Shown piece by piece: positions 1-4,780 of a stretch of DNA of 8,301 bases; positions within the stretch are counted from its first letter, which is position 1, and each line of letters starts with the position of its first letter. This stretch comes from Candidatus Woesearchaeota archaeon (GTDB lineage Archaea; Nanobdellota; Nanobdellia; Woesearchaeales; 21-14-0-10-32-9): NCBI GenBank assembly GCA_007116295.1, contig SKIS01000044.1, positions 1 through 8,301 of the forward strand. Direction: 5' to 3'. Below the pieces are notes generated by a model that saw only the letters and a program-made list of their open reading frames with translations, searched no databases and was not told the DNA's origin. A program made the position numbers and the translations under genes.

Positions 1-21
1 ATAGTTGATTTATTTTATTTA

Positions 22-29
22 TTTATAAA
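22..29 (+). promoter_or_regulatory. Possible upstream TATA box (TTTATAAA)
   Basis: A perfect TATA-like octamer in a T-rich stretch. With the roughly 26-nt spacing seen elsewhere in this window, transcription would begin near base 52, in the middle of the inverted repeat at 44-61. That would give the first gene a second, more distal promoter with a leader of about 55 nt. In such AT-rich DNA the match could be chance, and the gene upstream of the window is unknown. Confidence 0.3.
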
Positions 30-43
30 AATTCTGTTTTTGT

Positions 44-61
44 TGTCCATTTTAGTGGACA
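44..61. repeat. Perfect inverted repeat TGTCCA-N6-TGGACA
   Basis: Two 6-bp arms (44-49 and 56-61) are exact reverse complements around the 6-nt centre TTTTAG. It lies 10 bp upstream of the proximal TATA box of the first gene and over the predicted start point of the distal TATA box. Such placement fits an operator for a dimeric regulator. It could also be a short RNA hairpin at the end of an upstream transcript, or part of an unrelated element. The arms contain more G and C than the surrounding A/T stretch. No second copy was noticed in the window. Confidence 0.45.
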
Positions 62-70
62 CTTTCTTAA

Positions 71-78
71 GTATAAAA
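71..78 (+). promoter_or_regulatory. TATA box of the AlaE-like gene (GTATAAAA)
   Basis: An archaeal TATA-like octamer centred about 32 nt before the ATG at 107. The predicted start of transcription is near 101, giving a leader of only about 6 nt. A GAGG at 97-100 looks like a Shine-Dalgarno sequence, but it would fall at or before that start point, so it would matter only for transcripts from the distal TATA box at 22-29. Confidence 0.5.
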
Positions 79-106
79 ACAACTTATTACTAGTAAGAGG
101 TAAAAA

Positions 107-616
107 ATGAAATTTGCTCATAAAAATAATTTAGAAGAAATGATTACAGAAATTTATAAAACAGTTTCAAATAACAAAGAAAAAATTAAAACCAGTCTAA
201 AAAACTGGGCTATAGATACTTCAGGAAAAGCAAGCGTATATGTTCCTGCAATGGGGCTGATGGAGGCTTATAATGGTTTAGAATGCGAACAAATCGCAGC
301 ATCCAGACTAACTTCTTTAGCAATAGATACTGTTGTTGCAAGAGCATATACTGGCTTAGCAGACAAATTATATGAAAAATTTGCTGTAGATTCTAAAAAA
401 GGAGGTGTAAAAGCCTGGGCAATAGATACAGGTTCTATGATATCAACATATGCTCCTGTATATGCGGGAATATTATATGCTTTAGGGGCAGATACAGAAA
501 CAATAGTAAATGCATCTTACATGGCGGCAGGAATAGCGACACTAACTTCAAGGCCGTTTAGAAAATATGTATTATCTCCATGGAGAGAATATTGCGGATT
601 TAAAGCTAAGAAATGA
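107..616 (+). CDS. AlaE-like (L-alanine exporter family) small membrane protein
   Basis: 169 residues with four likely membrane segments and two related halves (about 31-93 and 101-165). Each half begins with the same pentapeptide WAIDT (34-38 and 104-108), followed by a hydrophobic stretch with a V-P or A-P-V-Y turn. Each continues to a Ser-Arg motif near its end (SRL at 67-69, SRP at 148-150). The pattern of a buried D-T, a P-V-Y helix and a basic tail after an SRL/SRP motif matches the AlaE family as I remember it. E. coli AlaE is about 149 residues and exports L-alanine. Archaeal members are mostly uncharacterised, so transport of alanine here is inference. The N-terminal 30 residues are charged and probably cytoplasmic. 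The stop lies 2 bp from the stop of the oppositely oriented next gene. Family call moderately sure; substrate unknown. Confidence 0.62.
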   Translation: MKFAHKNNLEEMITEIYKTVSNNKEKIKTSLKNWAIDTSGKASVYVPAMGLMEAYNGLECEQIAASRLTSLAIDTVVARAYTGLADKLYEKFAVDSKKGGVKAWAIDTGSMISTYAPVYAGILYALGADTETIVNASYMAAGIATLTSRPFRKYVLSPWREYCGFKAKK

Positions 617-618
617 TT

Positions 619-1272
619 TTACTTATCAAAAACATCATCAATACTTTTGTATTGTGTATCTTGTTGGGCTTTATCCATAAAATATTCTATTCCTCTTTGT
701 TCTGGATAAATTTTGTTTTTTGCAGTATACATTGTTAGCATTCCTGCAATAGAGCTTCCTATGATTGCGCACGTTGCTACTTTTTTAGCTTTTTCACTAC
801 TATTTTTTATCCATTCATAAGCTTTCTTCCCTGGAAGTTCATAATCTTGAAGCATTAACATAGTATCTCTAGTTCGTTCTACAAAAGGAGCTACAGCAAC
901 TCCTTGTCCTCCAAGTATTGCTCCGTTAGAAAGTGCTTCTGTAACTTCTTGTCCTGCTAGTGAATAAATAGTCGTTGCTAGAGTTGTTGTAAACCCAAAC
1001 CTTCCTACTGCTTTAAATGCTTCTTTTTTCCCAAAACTACTATTATTTCCTTTAGATAAATATTTTTCTTGAGCTTTTTCTTCTCCTTCAAAATAATCAT
1101 CACCTACAGCATATCCTAAACTTGTAAAACCTAACCTACTAACTATTGATTCAGATGTTGTAACTGTTCCTAGAACGGTTTCTGCGAAAGTTCCTGTTAT
1201 AAATCCTACACTAGCTATACTTGTTCCTGTCCAAAGGGCTCTTTTTCTTTTCTCTTTTTTCAGTATATTCAT
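619..1272 (-). CDS. Hypothetical multi-pass membrane protein, possibly a diverged AlaE-like paralogue
   Basis: 217 residues starting with a lysine/arginine-rich tail (positive-inside). Hydrophobic segments lie at about 13-34, 43-58, 90-108, 115-131 and 165-183. The first part aligns by eye with the first half of the neighbouring AlaE-like protein. Both have a Trp (W14 here), then an A-S-V helix, then S-R-L (45-47) about 32 residues later, then an aliphatic helix and an acidic/lysine-rich loop. A weaker second half begins near A88 and carries an E-R-T-R motif at 132-135. The fifth segment and the polar tail (184-217) have no counterpart in the neighbour. A YAVGDDYF stretch (54-61) follows the second segment. 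The start is supported by a TATA-like CTTTAAAG centred 26.5 nt upstream, which implies a leaderless mRNA. Function unknown; the link to AlaE is inference from spacing and a few residues. Confidence 0.6.
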   Translation of the reverse strand: MNILKKEKRKRALWTGTSIASVGFITGTFAETVLGTVTTSESIVSRLGFTSLGYAVGDDYFEGEEKAQEKYLSKGNNSSFGKKEAFKAVGRFGFTTTLATTIYSLAGQEVTEALSNGAILGGQGVAVAPFVERTRDTMLMLQDYELPGKKAYEWIKNSSEKAKKVATCAIIGSSIAGMLTMYTAKNKIYPEQRGIEYFMDKAQQDTQYKSIDDVFDK

Positions 1273-1294
1273 ATTAACAACATTTAATTAATAA

Positions 1295-1302
1295 CTTTAA
1301 AG
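1295..1302 (-). promoter_or_regulatory. TATA-like box of the membrane protein gene (CTTTAAAG)
   Basis: Palindromic octamer centred 26.5 nt before the ATG at 1272, so transcription would start at the initiation codon. The same spacing recurs at several other genes here. Because it is a palindrome, its strand is assigned only from the position of the gene. Confidence 0.5.
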
Positions 1303-1322
1303 TAGTAAAAGAATTGTTTTGT

Positions 1323-1330
1323 TATATAAA
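1323..1330 (+). promoter_or_regulatory. Alternative TATA box upstream of the M24 peptidase (TATATAAA)
   Basis: Centred 23.5 nt before the in-frame ATG at 1350. It predicts transcription from about 1353, just after that ATG. It would therefore either support a start at 1350 poorly or give the ATG at 1383 a leader of about 30 nt. Confidence 0.35.
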
Positions 1331-1352
1331 AAACTTATTCTTATTCAAAATG

Positions 1353-1360
1353 ATTATAAA
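1353..1360 (+). promoter_or_regulatory. TATA box of the M24 peptidase gene (ATTATAAA)
   Basis: Centred exactly 26.5 nt before the ATG at 1383, the same spacing as at PAN, PolB, the membrane protein and the sRNA. This decides the preferred start of the peptidase. Confidence 0.5.
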
Positions 1361-1382
1361 CACCAAAGATTACAAAAAAATT

Positions 1383-2357
1383 ATGAAAGAAAAAATAACT
1401 GCGCTCCAAAAACTAATAGCTAAAAAAAACATAAAAACACTAGTTTTGCCCTATGACGACCCTTACTTCAAATGGCTAATACACGAAGAACTACATGGCT
1501 ATATATTAATAACTCCAAAAAGCTCAACACTACTTCTTTCTCCTCTAGAAAAATATGAAACAAAAAACTTAGAAGTAAAAAAACTAACAAAAGAAAACTT
1601 TCCAAAAAAAGCTCTTGTAAATCAAAACGGATTCAATCTAAAACACTCAAAACTATTTGAATACAAACCAATTGAACTAAACCTTAGACAAATAAAAACA
1701 AAAGAAGAAATAAAAAACATAAAACAAGCATGTAAACACACGGATAACTGCTTCAAGCAAATAGTAAAAAAACTCAAAAACAAAGAATTCAAAAGCGAAA
1801 AACAAATACAAAAATTCATAAAAAAATACGCCATAGAAAAAGAGCTAGACTTAGCATTCAGTCCCACAATTGCAAGCGGAAAAAACAGCTCCAACGAACA
1901 CCACTTCCCAACAGACAAACTCTACAAAGGATTCTTAGTCATAGACTTCGGTTTCAAATACAAAGGATACTGCAGTGACATGACTAGAACACTATTTCTT
2001 GGAAAACCAAACCAAAATCAATTAGCTCAATATAACAAAGTACTACGAGTACAACAAGAAATGATCCAAAAATCCAAAACAGGGGCAGACGGCTCAAACT
2101 TATTTAATCAAACAAAAAAACAATTTGGAACTGACGAGAAATACTTTACACATAGCTTAGGTCATGGATTGGGCATAGAAGTTCACGAAGCACCAAGCCT
2201 CGGATTAAAAAAACAAATCCTTCAAAAAAACATGGTAATAACAATAGAGCCAGGACTCTACAAAAAACAAGGGGTTAGAATAGAAGACGTGGTAGTCGTA
2301 GGAAAAAAGCCTGAAGTATTAACTAACTCCACAAAAAAACTAATAATTATCCAGTAA
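1383..2357 (+). CDS. M24-family metallopeptidase (Xaa-Pro dipeptidase/aminopeptidase-like)
   Basis: Cytoplasmic two-metal peptidase of the pita-bread fold that removes residues next to proline; about 324 residues from the chosen start. The N-terminal creatinase-like domain is short (about 1-100). The catalytic domain carries all five expected metal ligands: D188 (VIDFG), D199 (CSDMTRT), H261 (SLGHGLG), E289 (TIEPG) and E301 (RIEDVVVV). The substrate-side HH pair (173-174, in NEHHFPTD) follows the family pattern SGxNSxxxHHxPTD. The start at 1383 gives the usual N-terminus MKEKITALQKL and a TATA box at the standard distance. ATGs at 1350 and 1314 are in frame and would add 11 or 23 residues. 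Asn codons are mostly AAC and the coding strand is very A-rich, unlike the T-ending style of the polymerase. PAN follows 31 bp downstream, so both may serve protein turnover. Prolidase versus aminopeptidase P specificity cannot be settled from sequence. Confidence 0.9.
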   Translation: MKEKITALQKLIAKKNIKTLVLPYDDPYFKWLIHEELHGYILITPKSSTLLLSPLEKYETKNLEVKKLTKENFPKKALVNQNGFNLKHSKLFEYKPIELNLRQIKTKEEIKNIKQACKHTDNCFKQIVKKLKNKEFKSEKQIQKFIKKYAIEKELDLAFSPTIASGKNSSNEHHFPTDKLYKGFLVIDFGFKYKGYCSDMTRTLFLGKPNQNQLAQYNKVLRVQQEMIQKSKTGADGSNLFNQTKKQFGTDEKYFTHSLGHGLGIEVHEAPSLGLKKQILQKNMVITIEPGLYKKQGVRIEDVVVVGKKPEVLTNSTKKLIIIQ

Positions 2358-2358
2358 C

Positions 2359-2366
2359 TTTATAAA
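2359..2366 (+). promoter_or_regulatory. TATA box of PAN (TTTATAAA)
   Basis: A consensus archaeal TATA octamer centred 26.5 nt before the ATG at 2389, with only one base between it and the peptidase stop codon. It implies a leaderless PAN mRNA with its own promoter, whether or not the peptidase transcript also reads through. Confidence 0.65.
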
Positions 2367-2388
2367 AGAGGGTTTACTACTAGTCCAT

Positions 2389-3522
2389 ATGAAATCGACA
2401 GAAGATTCTACTCGTAATTCTTCTGAAAATTACGAAGTAAATGAAAACTTAGAGCAAGAAAACAAAGTACTAAGAGAAACCATTTTTCAACTAAAAATGG
2501 AAATAGATAGGTACAGAAGCCCTGCTTTAATGCTTGCAGAAGTTATAGAAATCTTTGAAAAAACAGCTATCATAAAAGTTCCTAATGGAAACAAATTCTT
2601 AGTTAATATATCTAGTAACATACAAGATATAAATCCGGGAGACACAGTAAGTGTAGAGCAAAAAAATTTAACAATAGTTGATGTAATAAAAGCAGACAGA
2701 AACTTAGATGTAGACAAGTTTGTAATTATAGAAAAGCCAAATGTTACTTGGAAAGATATAGGTGGATTGAGTATTCAACAACAAGAACTTCAAGAAGTTG
2801 TAGAACTACCATTAAAAAAACCTCGCTTATTCAAAGAAGTAGGTATTAAACCTCCAAAAGGAATATTGTTACATGGACCCCCTGGTACGGGTAAAACATT
2901 GCTTGCTAAAGCAGTTGCAAACAGCACTGATAGCACATTCATAGAAATAGTGGGATCAGAACTAGTTCAAAAATTCATTGGAGAAGGAGCAAAACTTGTA
3001 AAAGAAGTGTTCAAATTAGCAAGAGAAAAATCTCCTAGCCTGGTATTTATAGATGAAATAGATGCTATAGCTGCAAAAAGGGTTGAAGTAGGAACTAGCG
3101 GAGAAAGAGAAGTGCAAAGAACTTTCATGCAATTCCTAGCAGAAATAGACGGATTCGAATCCTTAGACGACGTTAAAATAATAGGTTGTACAAACAGACT
3201 GGACATATTAGATCCTGCTATTACAAGACCTGGAAGATTAGACAGATTAATAGAAGTGCCTGCACCAGACAGAGAGGGTTTAAAACAAATATTCAATATA
3301 CACTCTAAAAAAATGAAACTAGACAAAGTAGACACCAGAGAACTTTTCAAACAAATGAAAGGTCTTACAGGTGCACAAATACAAAGCGTGTGCACAGAAG
3401 CAGGATACTTCGCTATAAGAAAAGAAAGAACCAAAGTTACTCACAAAGACTTCTTAGAGGCAATAAAGAAAGTCAAAAAAGATGAGAAAAACGAGATAGA
3501 CCACTTATCTATGTTTGGATAA
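2389..3522 (+). CDS. pan: Proteasome-activating nucleotidase (PAN), AAA+ unfoldase
   Basis: Hexameric ATPase that unfolds proteins and threads them into the archaeal 20S proteasome; 377 residues. In order: a polar N-terminus, a short coiled coil (about 20-42), P45 at the position of the conserved cis-proline, an OB domain (about 48-105), and the AAA+ domain. Walker A is GPPGTGKT (163-170), pore loop 1 is KFIGEG (195-200, F196-I197-G198), Walker B is LVFIDEID (218-225), sensor 1 is at TNR (268-270), and arginine fingers R280 and R283 lie in RPGRLDR. The TGAQIQ..CTEAGYFAIR stretch (327-344) is the sensor-2 region typical of the family. The last three residues are MFG, a Phe version of the HbYX tail that docks into the proteasome alpha ring. 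It is shorter than the roughly 430-residue M. jannaschii PAN, mainly at the N-terminus. All catalytic residues are present. The stop is 6 bp from the stop of the opposing SLT gene. Confidence 0.95.
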   Translation: MKSTEDSTRNSSENYEVNENLEQENKVLRETIFQLKMEIDRYRSPALMLAEVIEIFEKTAIIKVPNGNKFLVNISSNIQDINPGDTVSVEQKNLTIVDVIKADRNLDVDKFVIIEKPNVTWKDIGGLSIQQQELQEVVELPLKKPRLFKEVGIKPPKGILLHGPPGTGKTLLAKAVANSTDSTFIEIVGSELVQKFIGEGAKLVKEVFKLAREKSPSLVFIDEIDAIAAKRVEVGTSGEREVQRTFMQFLAEIDGFESLDDVKIIGCTNRLDILDPAITRPGRLDRLIEVPAPDREGLKQIFNIHSKKMKLDKVDTRELFKQMKGLTGAQIQSVCTEAGYFAIRKERTKVTHKDFLEAIKKVKKDEKNEIDHLSMFG

Positions 3523-3530
3523 CTTTTTTT
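3523..3530 (+). terminator. Oligo-T terminator after PAN
   Basis: C followed by seven T residues immediately after the PAN stop codon, reaching into the stop codon of the convergent gene. Archaeal RNA polymerase terminates at such T-runs without a hairpin. No equivalent T-run is seen for the opposite strand here. Confidence 0.5.
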
Positions 3531-4230
3531 ACAAAGTAAATTTAGAAACATAATCTAAATACATATCTTGATACTTTCTTATATTCATAACGTGTGTGGT
3601 GTTACGAAAATTATTTCTAGCACTACCTCTTCTATAAGCATCTAAAGCCATATCCCAATCCCCATATTTTTCATATTTTTGGCTTAAGTATCTTCCTGCC
3701 GCATCAGCAGACTTAGCAACATCAAACCGTTCATCTATCTCAGTTAATGAATAAGCATCATACTCGTGGGTTGAAACTAAACTTCGCAGACTTCTTCCAT
3801 GTTCAAAATCAGGTCCTGTAGATGGATTACTTTCATAAACTTTTAAGCCCAAAGATAAAGCAGTTCCTGGCTGAAATTGAAAAGCTCCTGCTCCGCCATC
3901 GCCTAACGAATTTAACGCCAAAGGATTAGCTGAGCTTTCTTGAATCATAAGCCCAACTAACAAACCGGGCTCTATAGAATATTTACTTTCCACCTCACTC
4001 AGTAAAGCCTTATATTCAAGAGCTCTATAAAGCTTAGCTTCACTACTCCATGCAGGAAAAGAATCTTTATTTTCTTCTATAGATTTTAATAACTCAGTTT
4101 TATAATATTCTTCGTAATCTAGTGGTTTGTTACTATAAGTATTTGCTGGCTGATCTAAAAGAAGTAGGGTTGCAACTAATCCTGTACTTACGAACTTTTT
4201 TACAGCACCGCTTCTCTTATTTTTAATCAT
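3529..4230 (-). CDS. Exported SLT-domain (lytic transglycosylase-like) protein
   Basis: 233 residues. The N-terminus has a basic start (residues 1-12) and a hydrophobic core (about 13-26, GLVATLLLL), followed by a polar stretch. It reads as a Sec signal or membrane anchor, with no lipobox cysteine. The globular part (about 65-230) has the SLT family signature: SxYSIEPGLLVGLMIQES with catalytic-type Glu98, then NPLALN, then GGAGAFQFQPGTALSLGL (112-129). The later motif usually written A-Y-N-x-G appears as A-Y-R-R-G (198-202). SLT enzymes cut the MurNAc-GlcNAc bond of peptidoglycan. Archaea lack that polymer, so the target may be bacterial walls or another glycan. Residues 133-170 form an insert between the GAFQ motif and the last helices. 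The start has no TATA box at the standard 26 nt and there is no in-frame ATG, GTG or TTG between it and an upstream stop. The gene lies downstream of the sRNA on the same strand. The fold call is firm; activity and target are inference. Confidence 0.85.
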   Translation of the reverse strand: MIKNKRSGAVKKFVSTGLVATLLLLDQPANTYSNKPLDYEEYYKTELLKSIEENKDSFPAWSSEAKLYRALEYKALLSEVESKYSIEPGLLVGLMIQESSANPLALNSLGDGGAGAFQFQPGTALSLGLKVYESNPSTGPDFEHGRSLRSLVSTHEYDAYSLTEIDERFDVAKSADAAGRYLSQKYEKYGDWDMALDAYRRGSARNNFRNTTHVMNIRKYQDMYLDYVSKFTL

Positions 4231-4288
4231 TTTCTTCTTATTGTCCTCAATAAATACTTCGAGAAGCTACTTAGAACTTTCTAACTGT

Positions 4289-4296
4289 TTATAACT
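4289..4296 (-). promoter_or_regulatory. Possible TATA box of the SLT gene (GTTATAAA)
   Basis: A TATA-like octamer between the sRNA and the SLT gene. It predicts a start near 4266 and a 36-nt leader containing GAGG at 4245-4248, which is rather far (14 nt) from the ATG. A weaker GTATTTAT at 4250-4257 would start transcription slightly inside the gene. The SLT gene may also be read from the sRNA or DUF59 promoters. Confidence 0.3.
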
Positions 4297-4314
4297 TTTT
4301 GGATTAGAAAAATA

Positions 4315-4382
4315 GGCGCTCAGTAGTTACTTCCGTTCTTCATCCCTCTCGGTCAGTGGGTGTTCACGTCTTCATCGCGCCC
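4315..4382 (-). ncRNA. Box C/D guide sRNA candidate (archaeal 2'-O-methylation guide)
   Basis: A 68-nt GC-rich island read on the minus strand with all four boxes in order: C box GCGATGA (4372-4378), D' CTGA (4353-4356), C' GGGATGA (4340-4346), D CTGA (4320-4323). The ends GGGCGC and GCGCC form a closing stem of 5 bp plus a G-U pair. Both C-type boxes keep the GAUGA core that makes the kink-turn with CUGA, and differ from RUGAUGA only at the second base. The D'-C' gap is 6 nt. The guide spacers are 15 and 16 nt, longer than the roughly 12 nt usual in archaea. By the D+5 rule, each guide would methylate a U in its target (target cores UGGGU and UAGUU). A TATA box sits 26.5 nt upstream. Such RNAs work with L7Ae, Nop5 and fibrillarin. 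rRNA or tRNA targets could not be assigned from memory. Confidence 0.75.
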
Positions 4383-4404
4383 AAAAATAAGAAATACTCT
4401 AACT

Positions 4405-4412
4405 ATTATAAA
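4405..4412 (-). promoter_or_regulatory. TATA box of the C/D sRNA (TTTATAAT)
   Basis: Read on the minus strand, this octamer is centred 26.5 nt before the first G of the sRNA stem. It starts directly after the stop codon of the DUF59 gene (4413-4415). The exact fit supports an independently transcribed RNA starting at 4382. Confidence 0.6.
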
Positions 4413-4703
4413 TTATCCTATGTTTAAAGCAGCTCTAACATCAGGATCTATTTTTTCTGGTGTCCAAGGCGGCTCAAAAGTAAGCTCAACATCGCATGCT
4501 TCGAAACCTAAATCTAAAACTTTCTGCTCTACTTGATCCATAAGATTAGGTCCGAAAGGACATCCTGGAAAAGTAAGAGTCATTACTACCTTTACATTTT
4601 TATCTTTTACTTGAATATCATATATCAACCCTAAACTAACTATGTCTACATAAAGCTCAGGATCATAAACTTCTTCCAAAGCTTGCCTTATATCTTCAAT
4701 CAT
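4413..4703 (-). CDS. MIP18/PaaD/SufT-like (DUF59) iron-sulfur assembly protein
   Basis: 96 residues, the full length of a stand-alone DUF59 domain. Family marks in order: D-P-E (14-16), SLGLIY (23-28), the M-T-L-T-F-P-G-C-P stretch (41-49) with the conserved Cys48, and the closing EPPWTPE (77-83). Members such as SufT, PaaD and eukaryotic MIP18/CIAO2 help mature cytoplasmic Fe-S proteins; the conserved cysteine is thought to matter for cluster handling. It is divergent from the DNA polymerase gene, with 77 bp between the two starts. Family B polymerases and other replication enzymes can be Fe-S proteins in eukaryotes, but no Fe-S cysteine cluster was noticed in this polymerase, so a functional tie is not claimed. 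The exact subfamily (SufT versus PaaD-like) is not decided. Confidence 0.92.
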   Translation of the reverse strand: MIEDIRQALEEVYDPELYVDIVSLGLIYDIQVKDKNVKVVMTLTFPGCPFGPNLMDQVEQKVLDLGFEACDVELTFEPPWTPEKIDPDVRAALNIG

Positions 4704-4725
4704 AAATAAAAGGTAATTTTTTTGT

Positions 4726-4733
4726 AATTAAAT
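4726..4733 (-). promoter_or_regulatory. Possible TATA box of the DUF59 gene (ATTTAATT)
   Basis: A weak TATA-like octamer on the minus strand centred 26.5 nt before the ATG at 4703. It fits the leaderless pattern, but the sequence is less close to consensus than the others. Confidence 0.35.
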
Positions 4734-4750
4734 ATTCTTTGGTAAAAATC

Positions 4751-4758
4751 TTTATAAG
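4751..4758 (+). promoter_or_regulatory. TATA box of polB (TTTATAAG)
   Basis: Preceded by an A-rich stretch and centred 26.5 nt before the ATG at 4781. This supports a leaderless start at 4781 and argues against the in-frame TTG at 4739, which lies upstream of the TATA box. Confidence 0.6.
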
Positions 4759-4780
4759 CAAACAACCCTTACTAAAAATC

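Noticed and set aside
44..61. End of an insertion sequence (IS3-like terminal inverted repeat)
   Set aside because: The repeat resembles some IS ends only loosely, and there is no transposase, second copy or target duplication in the window.
1383..3522. Simple two-gene operon of M24 peptidase and PAN
   Set aside because: The 31-bp gap is filled by a consensus TATA box correctly spaced for PAN, so separate transcription is at least as likely. Co-transcription is not excluded.
4315..4382. tRNA or bacterial-type structured leader at the GC-rich island
   Set aside because: No T-arm GTTCNANNC, no anticodon stem and no CCA-type end on either strand. The box C/D order with closing stem explains it better.
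4739..4780. TTG start of polB at 4739, adding 14 residues
   Set aside because: It lies upstream of the TATA box at 4751-4758, the extra residues look like translated promoter, and the ATG at 4781 has the standard spacing and a normal N-terminus.
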